Assembly (NCBI RefSeq): GCF_001417735.1 | Contig: NZ_BBUZ01000031.1 | Span: 62,001-126,000 of the forward strand | Length of the DNA: 64,000 nucleotides | Direction of reading: 5' to 3' | DNA from: Streptomyces sp. NBRC 110028 | GTDB taxonomy: Bacteria; Actinomycetota; Actinomycetes; Streptomycetales; Streptomycetaceae | Shown here: positions 1 to 9,696 of the stretch, piece by piece | Layout of the letters: each line of letters starts with the position of its first letter | Position numbering within the stretch: the first letter of the stretch is position 1 | Position numbers and translations under genes: made by a program | The notes under the pieces: generated by a model | The model's input: the letters and a program-made list of their open reading frames with translations, nothing else | The model's database searches: none | What the model was told of the DNA's origin: nothing

Positions 1-228
1 GCTGGGTCATCCTCGGCCGTGGCCGTCGTGCCGATCGCGGCTCCGTCACGGGCCCTCACCTCCGGGGCGCGATCCTTCCATACGGGCGTCGGCGCGCACG
101 GGGGTCCGCACGGTCCGGTTACACCGGGTCGATGTACGGCTGTCAAACTCCCTGTGACGAACGGAAATACGGTCGAAATCCAGCCGTTCTCAGGCCCCCG
201 CGATCGCGTCACCGTGACGCCCGCCTCA

Positions 229-269
229 GTTCATCTCCCGTTCACCCAGTTTCCCTACGTTCACCGTGC
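229..269 (+). promoter_or_regulatory. PHO-box-like direct repeats upstream of pit
   Basis: Three GTTCA-type units are visible: GTTCATCTCCC at 229, GTTCACCCAGT at 240 and GTTCACCGTGC at 259. The first two abut at exactly 11 nt, the spacing known for PhoP direct-repeat units in Streptomyces. The third is offset by an 8-nt insert. The array ends about 30 nt before the pit start, so it could overlap the promoter. PhoP control of a low-affinity Pit gene is established in S. coelicolor; here it is inferred from the motif. Nothing else was recognised in the first 228 bases. Confidence 0.65.
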
Positions 270-301
270 ACTGACCGCCCTCCGAACGATTGACCGGGTG
301 T

Positions 302-1615
<1,314 letters not shown>

Positions 1616-1630
1616 CAGGGAGCACACACC

Positions 1631-1861
1631 ATGCACATCGACTGGGCGGCCCTCGGCCAGGTCTTCGGCGTCAGCCTCGCGGTGACGGTCGGCGTCGTCG
1701 GGGTCTTCACCCTGGGCATCGTCGGCACCTCCCGTACGGCGCAGCCGCAGCCCCAGACCACCGCGGGCGGCGCGTCCCCGGCCGCGCGCACCGGCGCGTA
1801 CGCCTGTTTCGCGCTGTGCGCCGCGGTGGTGGCGTACGGCATCTATCTGATCGTGGCCTGA
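1631..1861 (+). CDS. small two-helix membrane protein downstream of pit
   Basis: A 76-aa protein with one hydrophobic helix at about residues 8-30 and another at about 55-75, joined by a Gln/Thr/Ala/Pro-rich loop. A good ribosome site (CAGGGAG) precedes the ATG. Proximity to pit and the shared terminator indicate one transcription unit. From memory, small membrane proteins in this position next to Pit are common in Streptomyces, but no function is known to me. It might stabilise or modulate the transporter; that is inference only. Confidence 0.8.
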   Translation: MHIDWAALGQVFGVSLAVTVGVVGVFTLGIVGTSRTAQPQPQTTAGGASPAARTGAYACFALCAAVVAYGIYLIVA

Positions 1862-1867
1862 GGCCAC

Positions 1868-1923
1868 GGAACGGCCGCGGGGCGGTGGGTGCCGATCGGC
1901 GCCCACCGCCCCGCGGCCGTTCC
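1868..1923 (+). terminator. 26-bp GC-rich hairpin ending the pit unit
   Basis: The arms at 1868-1893 and 1898-1923 are complementary at 25 of 26 positions around a GATC loop. There is no T-run, as is usual in Streptomyces. It lies 7 nt after the small membrane-protein gene and insulates it from the riboswitch-controlled operon. Confidence 0.8.
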
Positions 1924-2014
1924 CACCGGCTGTGGGCCTCGGCACACTACGGCATCGCAGGTCACATGCCAGTTGACGGCCATTCGCGCCCCATGGTGGA
2001 CTTCCCGAGCCAAA

Positions 2015-2200
2015 CGGCGGCAGGAGAGGAAGCCGGTGAGAATCCGGCGCGGTCCCGCCACTGTCACCGGGGAGCGCTCTTCCCTCACCGCAAGGGGTCA
2101 CGGCCGTCCGTACGCGAGGACGGCTGGAAGACCGGGAGAGCCGCGGATCCGGGAGCCAGGAGACTCTCACCGCCGGTCACGTCGAGCCAGGGCGCGGACC
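2015..2200 (+). ncRNA. cobalamin (adenosylcobalamin) riboswitch
   Basis: Conserved B12-riboswitch blocks occur in order: GGTGAGAATCCGGCGCGG followed by CCCGCCACTGTCACC around 2054-2078, and the B12-box-like GAGCCAGGAGAC-type block around 2153-2164. A hairpin with arms GCCGTCC/GGACGGC sits between them. The element precedes adenosylcobalamin-biosynthesis genes, so B12 presumably represses their expression by folding the leader. The 5' edge is uncertain by tens of bases. From 1924 to the element nothing else was recognised. Confidence 0.9.
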
Positions 2201-2220
2201 CTGAGTGAGGACATACCGTC

Positions 2221-2304
2221 ATGCCCGGCACTGCCACGCCGTCAGCCCCACCTGTCCCTGTGCTCGGCGGCGGTCCCCGCCGCAGAGGCGTGACGGCGGC
2301 CTGA
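2221..2304 (+). CDS. 27-codon small ORF between riboswitch and cobD
   Basis: An ATG preceded by a weak purine stretch (GAGGA about 12 nt upstream) opens a 27-residue Pro/Gly/Arg-rich peptide beginning MPGTATPSAPP. It stops with TGA at 2302-2304, two bases before the cobD ATG, so the GAGG ribosome site of cobD overlaps its stop. It could be a leader peptide that couples translation to cobD, or a chance frame. No homologue is known to me. Confidence 0.3.
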   Translation: MPGTATPSAPPVPVLGGGPRRRGVTAA

Positions 2305-2306
2305 GG

Positions 2307-3269
2307 ATGCGCGCGGACCACGCCTCGTACGCGTGCGGCGCCGCTCTCGGCTTCCTCGGCGACCTCGCCACGGGCGATCCGCGCCGCGGCCATCCGGTGG
2401 CCGCGTTCGGGCGCGCCGCCGCGGCCGTCGAGCGGCGGCTGTGGCGCGACCACCGCGGTTCCGGGGCCCTGCACACCGCGCTGTGCGCGGGCGGCGCGGC
2501 CGCCGGTGCCGCGCTGCTGGCCCGTACCGTACGCACCCTCGCGGGGCCCCGCCGGACGGCCGACGCCGCGCTGACCGCCGCCGCCACCTGGGCCGTGCTG
2601 GGCGGCACCTCGCTGGTACGGGAGGCGAGGACCATCGGTGACGCGCTGGCCGCAGGCGACGTCGGCGCCGCGCGGGAGCGGCTGCCGCATCTGTGCGGAC
2701 GCGATCCGCAGGCGCTGGACGCACAGCAGATCGCGCGGGCGGTCGTCGAGTCGGTGGCCGAGAACACCTCGGACGCGGTGGTGGGCGCGCTGGTGTGGGG
2801 GGCCGTGGCCGGGGTGCCGGGGCTCGTCGGCTTCCGGGCCGTCAACACCCTGGACGCCATGGTGGGCCACAGGTCGGCCCGCTACCGCCGGTTCGGCTGG
2901 GCGGCGGCCCGGCTGGACGACGCCGCGGGCTGGCCCGGCGCCCGTCTCACCGCCGTCCTGGCCACCCTCGCCGGGCCCGACCCGCGCGGCGCGCGGCGCG
3001 CCTGGCGCCACGACGGCGGACGCCACCCGAGCCCCAACGCGGGCCCGGTGGAGGCGTCGTTCGCGGGCGCGCTGGGGGTGCGGCTGGGCGGCACGCTGGC
3101 GTACGGGGGCCGGGTCGAGCACCGCCCGGTACTGAATCCGGGCGGCCGTCCCGTGACGGTGGCCGACATTCCGCGGGCGATCCGCCTCTCCCGGCGGGTC
3201 TCGGCGCTCGCCCTGCTCGTCACTGTCGCGGGGCGTTGCGCAACAGGCAGGAAAGGGGTGACCCGATGA
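2307..3269 (+). CDS. cobD: adenosylcobinamide-phosphate synthase, CobD/CbiB family
   Basis: Joins the aminopropanol-phosphate side chain to adenosylcobyric acid, a membrane-associated late step of B12 synthesis. The 320-aa protein has the CbiB hallmarks: an early GDLATGDPRRGHPVAAFGR stretch, the conserved block around AENTSDAVVGAL (about residues 150-161), FRAVNTLDAMVGH (about 177-189), and a late HPSPNAGPVEAS motif. The ATG at 2307 is chosen because GAGG precedes it and the family N-terminus begins there. An in-frame GTG about 100 nt upstream lacks family similarity. It is first in the riboswitch-controlled operon and its stop overlaps the cobQ start (ATGA). Confidence 0.93.
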   Translation: MRADHASYACGAALGFLGDLATGDPRRGHPVAAFGRAAAAVERRLWRDHRGSGALHTALCAGGAAAGAALLARTVRTLAGPRRTADAALTAAATWAVLGGTSLVREARTIGDALAAGDVGAARERLPHLCGRDPQALDAQQIARAVVESVAENTSDAVVGALVWGAVAGVPGLVGFRAVNTLDAMVGHRSARYRRFGWAAARLDDAAGWPGARLTAVLATLAGPDPRGARRAWRHDGGRHPSPNAGPVEASFAGALGVRLGGTLAYGGRVEHRPVLNPGGRPVTVADIPRAIRLSRRVSALALLVTVAGRCATGRKGVTR

Positions 3270-4858
3270 CCTCGGGGGGCGGACTGCTCATCGCGGGGAC
3301 GACCTCGGACGCCGGTAAGAGCGTCGTCACGGCGGGCATCTGCCGCTGGCTGGCGCGCAAGGGGCTCCGGGTCGCGCCGTTCAAGGCGCAGAACATGTCG
3401 CTCAACTCCTTCGTCACCCGGGACGGCGCCGAGATCGGGCGGGCCCAGGCCATGCAGGCCGCCGCCGCGCGCGTCGAACCGAGCGCCCTGATGAACCCGG
3501 TCCTGCTGAAGCCGGGCAGCGACCGCAGCAGCCAGGTGGTGCTGCTCGGCAAGCCGGTGGGCGAGATGAGCGCGCGGGGGTATTACGGGGGGTCCGGGCC
3601 CGCGGCGAAGCCGCTGTCGGGCGCGGTGTCCCCCGGGGAAAAGCTGCACAGCGAACGGCGCGAAGGACTGCTGGGCACCGTCACCGCATGCCTGAGCGAG
3701 CTGCGGCGCACCCATGACGCGGTGATCTGCGAGGGCGCGGGCAGCCCGGCCGAGATCAATCTGCGCCGTACCGACATCGTCAACCTGGGGCTCGCCCGGG
3801 CCTCCGGGCTGCCCGTCGTCGTGGTCGGGGACATCGACCGCGGCGGCGTCTTCGCGTCGTTCTTCGGCACGACCGCGCTGCTGTCCCGGGAGGACCAGCG
3901 GCATGTCGCCGCCTATGTGGTGAACAAGTTCCGCGGCGACGTGACCTTGCTGGAGCCCGGTCTGGACATGCTGCGCGATCTCACCGGCCGGCCGACCGTC
4001 GGGGTGCTGCCGTACGCGCACGGCCTCGGCATCGACGAGGAGGACGGACTGCGGGTCTCGCTGCGCGGCGCGGTGCGCGAGAGCGTCGTCGCGCCGCCGC
4101 ACGGCGCGGACGTGCTGCGGGTCGCGGTGGCCGCCGTACCGCTGATGTCCAACTTCACCGACGTGGACGCGCTGGCCGCCGAGCCGGGCGTCGTCGTGCG
4201 CTTCGTGGACCGCCCGGAGGAGCTGGCCGACGCCGATCTGGTGGTGCTGCCGGGGACCCGGGGCACCGTGAAGGCGCTGGAGTGGCTGCGGACCCGCGGT
4301 CTCGCCGACGCGATCGTGCGGCGCGCCGCCGAGGGGCGGCCGGTGCTCGGCATCTGCGGCGGCTTCCAGGTCCTCGGCCACACGATCGAGGACGAGGTCG
4401 AGTCGAAGGCCGGAACGGTCGCGGGGCTCGGGCTGCTGCCCGTGCGGGTCCGCTTCGCCACGGGCAAGACCCTGGCCCGGCCGGTGGGCGAGGCGCTGGG
4501 CGAGCCGGTGGAGGGCTACGAGATCCACCACGGGGTCGCCGAACTGCTCGCCGGGGGCGACGAACCCTTCCTGGACGGCTGCCGGGTGGGCGCGGTGTGG
4601 GGCACGCACTGGCACGGCTCGCTGGAGAGCGACGGCTTCCGCCGCGCCTTCCTGCGGCGCGTCGCGGAAGCGGCGGGCCGGGCGTTCGTGCCCGCCCCCG
4701 ACACCCGCTTCGGGGAGCTGCGCGAGGAGCAGCTGGACCGGCTGGGAGATCTGATCGAGGAGCACGCGGACACGGACGCGCTGCTGAGGCTCATCGAGAA
4801 CGGCGTACCGGACGGGCTGCCCTTCGTGCCGCCCGGGGCGCCGGGAGGAACGGCTTGA
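3266..4858 (+). CDS. cobQ: cobyric acid synthase CobQ/CbiP
   Basis: A glutamine-dependent amidotransferase that amidates the b, d, e and g side chains of adenosylcobyrinic acid diamide to give cobyric acid. The 530-aa protein has an N-terminal dethiobiotin-synthase-like ATPase domain (GTTSDAGKS P-loop variant at about residues 9-17; NMSLNSF) and a C-terminal type-1-like GATase domain with Cys in GICGGFQVLG (about 360-369) and His in THWHGSLES. It overlaps cobD by 4 nt (ATGA), implying translational coupling. Confidence 0.95.
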   Translation: MTSGGGLLIAGTTSDAGKSVVTAGICRWLARKGLRVAPFKAQNMSLNSFVTRDGAEIGRAQAMQAAAARVEPSALMNPVLLKPGSDRSSQVVLLGKPVGEMSARGYYGGSGPAAKPLSGAVSPGEKLHSERREGLLGTVTACLSELRRTHDAVICEGAGSPAEINLRRTDIVNLGLARASGLPVVVVGDIDRGGVFASFFGTTALLSREDQRHVAAYVVNKFRGDVTLLEPGLDMLRDLTGRPTVGVLPYAHGLGIDEEDGLRVSLRGAVRESVVAPPHGADVLRVAVAAVPLMSNFTDVDALAAEPGVVVRFVDRPEELADADLVVLPGTRGTVKALEWLRTRGLADAIVRRAAEGRPVLGICGGFQVLGHTIEDEVESKAGTVAGLGLLPVRVRFATGKTLARPVGEALGEPVEGYEIHHGVAELLAGGDEPFLDGCRVGAVWGTHWHGSLESDGFRRAFLRRVAEAAGRAFVPAPDTRFGELREEQLDRLGDLIEEHADTDALLRLIENGVPDGLPFVPPGAPGGTA

Positions 4859-4916
4859 GCACGAGACGCGAGCCCGCACGCACCGACCGCGCACGCACCG
4901 TAGGAGGTACCCGAGC

Positions 4917-7085
4917 ATGACCACCGCTGCCTACCCGTTCACCGCGGTCGTCGGAATGGACGACATGCGGCTCGCCCTGCTCCTCAACGCCGTCTCGCCC
5001 GCCGTGGGCGGCGTGCTGGTGCGCGGCGAGAAGGGCACGGCCAAATCGACGGCCGTGCGCGCCCTGTCCACGCTGCTGCCGCCGGTCGAGGTCGTCCCCG
5101 GGTGCCGCTTCTCGTGCGATCCGGCCGCGCCCGACCCCGGCTGCCCGGACGGGCCGCACGAGACCAGCCCGGGGGACGCGCGCCCCGCGCGGATGGTGGA
5201 GCTGCCGGTCGGCGCCTCCGAGGACCGCCTGGTGGGGTCGCTCGACATCGAGCGGGCGCTGTCGGAGGGGGTCAAGGCGTTCGAGCCGGGGCTGCTCGCG
5301 GACGCGCACCGCGGCGTGCTGTACGTCGACGAGGTCAACCTGCTGCACGACCACCTGATCGACCTGCTGCTCGACGCGGCGGCCATGGGCGCCTCCTATG
5401 TGGAGCGCGAGGGCGTCTCCGTACGGCACGCCGCGCGCTTCCTGCTGGTGGGCACCATGAACCCGGAGGAGGGCGAGCTGCGGCCGCAGCTGCTGGACCG
5501 CTTCGGGCTCACCGTCGAGGTCACCGCCTCGCGGGACACCGAGGAGCGCGTCGAGGTGGTGCGCCGGAGGCTGGCGTACGACGAGGACCCGGCCGGGTTC
5601 GCCGGGCGCTGGGCGCGCCAGGAGGGCGAACTGCGGGAGCGCATAGCGGCGGCCCGCGCCCTGCTGTCCTCCGTCCGGCTGGGCGACCGCGCGCTGCGGC
5701 AGATCGCGGCGGTGTGCGCGGCGTTCGAGGTGGACGGGATGCGCGCGGACATCGTGACGGCGCGTACGGCGACGGCGCTGGCCGCCTGGGCGGGCCGGAC
5801 GGAGGTGAGGACCGAGGACGTACGGCAGGCGGCGCTGCTGTCGCTCCCCCACCGGCGGCGGCGGGCGCCGTTCGACGCGCCGGGGCTGGACGAGGACAAA
5901 CTGGACGAGGTGCTGCGGCGGTTCGAGGACGACGAGCCGGACCCCGAGCCGGACCGCTCCGGTCCAAACGACGATCCCGATAACGACCCCGACGGACCGG
6001 GCGGGCCCTCCGGGGGCTCCGGGGAGGGCCCCGACGGGCCCGGCCGTGGCCACCCGCAGGACGCCGGGCAGCAGCAGGCGCCGCCGCCCGGCGGGCCCGA
6101 GCCGTCCGTGCCCGAGCAGCGGTCGGCCGGCCCCGAGGCGTCGGCCGACGCCGCGCCCGAAGAGCCGGAGCCCCGGGCGGAGGACGGCGGGGCCGGTGGC
6201 GGCGGCGCCGAGCGGGCGGCCGTGGGCGCCGGGGAGCCGTTCCGGACCCGGCGGCTGGACGTGCCGGGGCTCGGCGAAGGCGCGGCCGGGCGGCGGTCGC
6301 GGGCCCGCACCGCGCACGGCCGTACCGCCGGTGCGCGCCGCCCCCGGGGGACGCTGACCTCGCTTCACCTGGCGGCGACGGTACGGGCCGCCGCCCCGCA
6401 TCAGCACGTCCGCGGGCGGCGCGGCCCGGGGCTGCTGGTGCGCCGTGACGATCTGCGGGAGGCGGTGCGCGAGGGCCGGGAGGGCAACCTCGTGCTGTTC
6501 GTCGTGGACGCGTCGGGGTCGATGGCCGCCCGCAAGCGCATGGGCGCGATCAAGGGCGCGGTGCTGTCGCTGCTGCTGGACGCCTATCAGCGGCGGGACA
6601 AGGTCGGTCTGATCACCTTCCGGGGGGCGGACGCGGAGCTGGCGCTGCCGCCCACCTCGTCGGTGGACGCGGCCGCCGCCCGGCTGGAACAGCTGCCGAC
6701 CGGCGGCCGCACGCCGCTCGCGGCGGGGTTGCTGAAGGCCCGCGAGGTGCTGCGGGTGGAGCGGCTGCGGGACCCCTCGCGCCGTCCGCTGCTGGTCGTG
6801 GTGACCGACGGGCGGGCCACCGAGTCCAAGAGGGCGGCGGCCGCCGGTTCCGGCGGGTCCACGCCGGTGGCCCGGGCGAGCCGCGCGGCGCGGCTGCTCG
6901 CGGGCGACGGGGTCGCCTCGGTGGTCGTCGACTGCGAGTCGGGGCCGGTGCGGCTGGGCCTGGCGGGGGCGCTCGCCCGCGATCTGCGGGGCACGCCGGT
7001 CACCCTGGACGAACTGCGCGCGGACAGCGTGACCGCGCTGGTCCGCGATGTACGGACGGTACAGAACACTCGGAGGGCAGCCTGA
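4917..7085 (+). CDS. chelatase-like AAA+/VWA fusion, putative cobaltochelatase component
   Basis: A 722-aa protein that fuses a BchI/ChlI-type AAA+ motor to a BchD/ChlD-type VWA domain. Walker A is GEKGTAKST (about residues 38-46) and Walker B is LYVDEVNLL (about 139-147). A Pro/Glu/Asp/Gly-rich linker spans about 320-460. The VWA MIDAS residues appear in VVDASGSM, with GGRTPL and VTDGRAT later. By family knowledge this architecture drives metal insertion into tetrapyrroles with a large CobN/ChlH subunit, which is not in the window. Its location among cob genes supports cobalt rather than magnesium. AGGAGG precedes the ATG, and the stop overlaps cobO (TGATG). Confidence 0.87.
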   Translation: MTTAAYPFTAVVGMDDMRLALLLNAVSPAVGGVLVRGEKGTAKSTAVRALSTLLPPVEVVPGCRFSCDPAAPDPGCPDGPHETSPGDARPARMVELPVGASEDRLVGSLDIERALSEGVKAFEPGLLADAHRGVLYVDEVNLLHDHLIDLLLDAAAMGASYVEREGVSVRHAARFLLVGTMNPEEGELRPQLLDRFGLTVEVTASRDTEERVEVVRRRLAYDEDPAGFAGRWARQEGELRERIAAARALLSSVRLGDRALRQIAAVCAAFEVDGMRADIVTARTATALAAWAGRTEVRTEDVRQAALLSLPHRRRRAPFDAPGLDEDKLDEVLRRFEDDEPDPEPDRSGPNDDPDNDPDGPGGPSGGSGEGPDGPGRGHPQDAGQQQAPPPGGPEPSVPEQRSAGPEASADAAPEEPEPRAEDGGAGGGGAERAAVGAGEPFRTRRLDVPGLGEGAAGRRSRARTAHGRTAGARRPRGTLTSLHLAATVRAAAPHQHVRGRRGPGLLVRRDDLREAVREGREGNLVLFVVDASGSMAARKRMGAIKGAVLSLLLDAYQRRDKVGLITFRGADAELALPPTSSVDAAAARLEQLPTGGRTPLAAGLLKAREVLRVERLRDPSRRPLLVVVTDGRATESKRAAAAGSGGSTPVARASRAARLLAGDGVASVVVDCESGPVRLGLAGALARDLRGTPVTLDELRADSVTALVRDVRTVQNTRRAA

Positions 7086-7681
7086 TGCCGCAAGGACAAC
7101 CGACCGTCGTCCCCGACGACGGGCTGACCACCCGCCAGCGCCGCAACCGGCCGCTGGTGCTCGTGCACACGGGCGTGGGGAAGGGCAAGTCGACGGCCGC
7201 GTTCGGCCTGGCACTGCGGGCGTGGAACCAAAGCTGGCCGATCGGTGTATTCCAATTTGTAAAGAGCGCGAAATGGCGGGTCGGCGAGGAGCGCGCGCTG
7301 CGCGTCCTGGGCGACTCGGGCGAAGGGGGGACCGTCGCATGGCACAAGATGGGCGAGGGCTGGTCGTGGGTCCAGCGCGACATGGCTTCCAGCGAGGAGG
7401 CCGCACGCGAGGGCTGGGAGCAGGTCAAGCGCGATCTCGCGGCGGAGACATACCGGCTGTACGTGCTGGACGAGTTCGCGTATCCCATGCACTGGGGCTG
7501 GGTGGATCCTGAGGAAGTGGTGGCGATCCTGCGCGACCGGCCGGGCACGCAGCACGTCGTCATCACGGGGCGCAACGCACCGGCGCCGCTGGTGGACTTC
7601 GCCGACCTGGTCACCGACATGTCCAAGGTCAAGCACCCGATGGACACCGGTCAGAAGGGCCAGCGAGGCATCGAGTGGTGA
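7085..7681 (+). CDS. cobO: cob(I)yrinic acid a,c-diamide adenosyltransferase
   Basis: Transfers the 5'-deoxyadenosyl group from ATP to reduced cobalt, forming the Co-C bond. The 198-aa CobO/CobA-type protein has the diagnostic P-loop HTGVGKGKSTAAFG (about residues 27-40), followed by WNQSWPIGVFQFVKS and the LDEFAYPMHWGWV Walker-B-like segment. Its start overlaps the stop of the chelatase gene by one base, and its own stop overlaps the following cobB start. A short locally AT-rich patch encodes the FQFVKSAKW region, but the frame is intact. Confidence 0.95.
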   Translation: MPQGQPTVVPDDGLTTRQRRNRPLVLVHTGVGKGKSTAAFGLALRAWNQSWPIGVFQFVKSAKWRVGEERALRVLGDSGEGGTVAWHKMGEGWSWVQRDMASSEEAAREGWEQVKRDLAAETYRLYVLDEFAYPMHWGWVDPEEVVAILRDRPGTQHVVITGRNAPAPLVDFADLVTDMSKVKHPMDTGQKGQRGIEW

Positions 7682-9150
7682 GAGTTCCCCGGCTGGTCGT
7701 CGCCGCGCCCGCCTCCGGCAGCGGCAAGACGACCGTCACCGCGGGGCTGATGGCGGCCTTCGCGGAGCGCGGCCTGGATGTGTCCCCGCACAAGGTGGGC
7801 CCGGACTACATCGATCCTGGCTATCACGCGCTGGCCGTCTCGCCCTCCGGTGGCGGCCGGGCGTCTGGTGGCGGGGCGTCTGGTGGCGGGGTTTCTGGTG
7901 GCGGGGTTTCTGGTGGCGGGGCCGGGCGGCCGGGCCGGAATCTGGACGCCTATCTGTGCGGTCCGGACCGGATCGCCCCGCTGTTCCTGCACGGCGCGGC
8001 GGGCTGCGATCTGGCCCTGGTCGAGGGCGTGATGGGGCTGTTCGACGGGGCCGCCGGACAGGGCGAGCTGGCGTCGACGGCCCAGGTGTCCAAGCTGCTG
8101 CGGGCGCCGGTGGTGCTGGTGGTGGACGCGTCCTCGCAGTCGCGTTCGGTGGCGGCGCTGGTGCACGGCTTCGCCTCCTGGGACCCGGAGGTGCGGGTCG
8201 CCGGGGTGATCCTCAACAAGGTCGGTTCGGACCGGCACGAGGCGATGCTGAGGGAGGCGCTGGAAGGCGCCGGAGTACCGGTGTTCGGCGCGCTGCGCCG
8301 GATGCGCGAGATCGGCACACCGAGCCGTCACCTCGGTCTGGTGCCGGTGGCCGAGCGGCGCGCGGAGGCGACGGATTCGGTCGCGGCGCTGGCCGCGTGG
8401 GTGCGGGAGGGCTGCGATCTCGACGGGCTGATGGCGCTGGCGCGCAGCGCGCCTCCCCTGTCCGGGCCGGTATGGGATCCGGTGGCGGAGCTGGGCCCGG
8501 CGGCGCGGGCCGCCGCGGAGCGTCCGCTGCCGGAGGGGCGGCGGCCGGTGGTCGCCGTGGCGGGCGGGGCCGCGTTCACCTTCTCCTACGCGGAGCACGC
8601 CGAGCTGCTCACCGCGGCGGGCGCCCGGGTCGTGCCGTTCGACCCGCTGCGGGACGAGCGCCTCCCCGAGGGGACCGGCGGGCTGGTGATCGGTGGCGGC
8701 TTTCCGGAGGTGTACGCACCGGAGTTGTCCGCGAACGAGCCGCTGCGCGCCGAGGTCGCCAAGCTGGCGGCGACCGGCGCGCCCATCGCCGCCGAGTGCG
8801 CCGGGCTGCTGTATCTGGCGCGTTCGCTGGACGGCCGCCCGATGTGCGCGGTGGTGGACGCCGAGGCACATATGTCGGATCGGCTGACGCTGGGCTACCG
8901 TGAGGCCGTGGCCATTTCCGACACCTCCCTCGCCGCCGCGGGGACCCGGGTGCGCGGTCATGAGTTCCACCGCACCACCGTCGAGCCGGGCGCGGGACAG
9001 ACGCCCGCCTGGGGCCTCGTCCATCCGCGGCGCCGCGCCGAAGGGTTCGCCCCCGGCGCCGTGCATGCCTCGTATCTGCATGTGCACTGGGCTGCGGTGC
9101 CCGGGGTGGCGGCCCGGTTCGTGGCCGGATGTGTGCCCGCCGCCGGGTGA
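7678..9150 (+). CDS. cobB: cobyrinic acid a,c-diamide synthase CobB/CbiA
   Basis: ATP- and glutamine-dependent amidation of the a and c carboxylates of cobyrinate. The 490-aa protein has an N-terminal P-loop ASGSGKTT (about residues 9-16) and a C-terminal GATase domain with Cys in ECAGLLYL (about 380) and a late HEFHRTT block. Start GTG 7678 overlaps the cobO stop as GTGA; GTG 7675 is an alternative. At about residues 56-83, inside the ATPase domain, there is an unusual Gly/Ser/Val repeat encoded by 15-bp DNA repeats. This repeat is not part of the family fold. Confidence 0.92.
   Translation: MRVPRLVVAAPASGSGKTTVTAGLMAAFAERGLDVSPHKVGPDYIDPGYHALAVSPSGGGRASGGGASGGGVSGGGVSGGGAGRPGRNLDAYLCGPDRIAPLFLHGAAGCDLALVEGVMGLFDGAAGQGELASTAQVSKLLRAPVVLVVDASSQSRSVAALVHGFASWDPEVRVAGVILNKVGSDRHEAMLREALEGAGVPVFGALRRMREIGTPSRHLGLVPVAERRAEATDSVAALAAWVREGCDLDGLMALARSAPPLSGPVWDPVAELGPAARAAAERPLPEGRRPVVAVAGGAAFTFSYAEHAELLTAAGARVVPFDPLRDERLPEGTGGLVIGGGFPEVYAPELSANEPLRAEVAKLAATGAPIAAECAGLLYLARSLDGRPMCAVVDAEAHMSDRLTLGYREAVAISDTSLAAAGTRVRGHEFHRTTVEPGAGQTPAWGLVHPRRRAEGFAPGAVHASYLHVHWAAVPGVAARFVAGCVPAAG
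7847..7925 (+). repeat. 15-bp tandem repeat inside cobB
   Basis: Four to five copies of a 15-bp unit resembling GTCTGGTGGCGGGGC or TTTCTGGTGGCGGGG encode a [A/V]SGGG-type linker. Because the unit is a multiple of three, copy-number change keeps the frame, which suggests a slippage-prone, tolerated surface loop. Confidence 0.8.
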
Positions 9151-9632
9151 CGGAAGGCGGTGAGCTGAGGGTGGACCAGCCGCGGAAGCCGGATCTGGTC
9201 ATCGGCGTCGGTGCGCGGCGAGGGGTGTCCGTGGACGAGGTGACCGGTCTGGTGGCGGCGGCCCTCGCCGGGGCGGGCCTCGCGCCCGGCGGCGTCGCCG
9301 AGTTGGCGACCGTCCAGGCCAAGGCCGGTGAGCCGGGGCTGCTGGCCGCCGCCGAGCGGTTCGGGGTGCCGCTGCGTGGGTACGGAGCGTGGATGCTGGC
9401 CGCCGTCGAGGTAACGAATCCGTCCACGGCGGCGCTCACCGCTATGGGGACGCCCAGTGTGGCCGAGGCGGCCGCGCTGCTGGCCGCCGGGCCGGGAGGC
9501 GAACTGCTCGTCGCCAAGCGGACGTCGGAGCCGGGCGCCGGCAGGCCGTCGAGGGCCACCTGTGCGATCGCCCGCCGTGGCCCGCGAAACGGCAGAAGAC
9601 CTGCTGTGGCGTGTCCCGACGGCGCTCAGTAA
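9147..9632 (+). CDS. CobE/CbiG C-terminal-domain-like cobalamin biosynthesis protein
   Basis: A 161-aa protein whose core matches the CobE/CbiG C-terminal fold: IGVGARRGVSVDEV near the start, ATVQAKAGEPGLLAAA in the middle, and the PSVAEAAALLAAGPGGELLVAKR block. In the established pathway CbiG opens the ring A lactone of cobalt-precorrin-5A, while the role of stand-alone CobE is poorly defined. GTG 9147 gives a GTGA overlap with cobB; GTG 9171 is an alternative. The last about 15 residues are Arg-rich and unlike the family. Confidence 0.72.
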   Translation: MTEGGELRVDQPRKPDLVIGVGARRGVSVDEVTGLVAAALAGAGLAPGGVAELATVQAKAGEPGLLAAAERFGVPLRGYGAWMLAAVEVTNPSTAALTAMGTPSVAEAAALLAAGPGGELLVAKRTSEPGAGRPSRATCAIARRGPRNGRRPAVACPDGAQ

Positions 9633-9696
9633 CGTCGCGGGGCGAGACTGCCATTCGCTCCCGTGAGACCCGCTTCATCTGCACCAAGGAGACCTC

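Noticed and set aside
4791..7406. An 871-codon minus-strand frame opposite the chelatase gene
   Set aside because: The composition is that of antisense high-GC DNA, and the plus strand has unambiguous AAA+/VWA motifs and operon overlaps.
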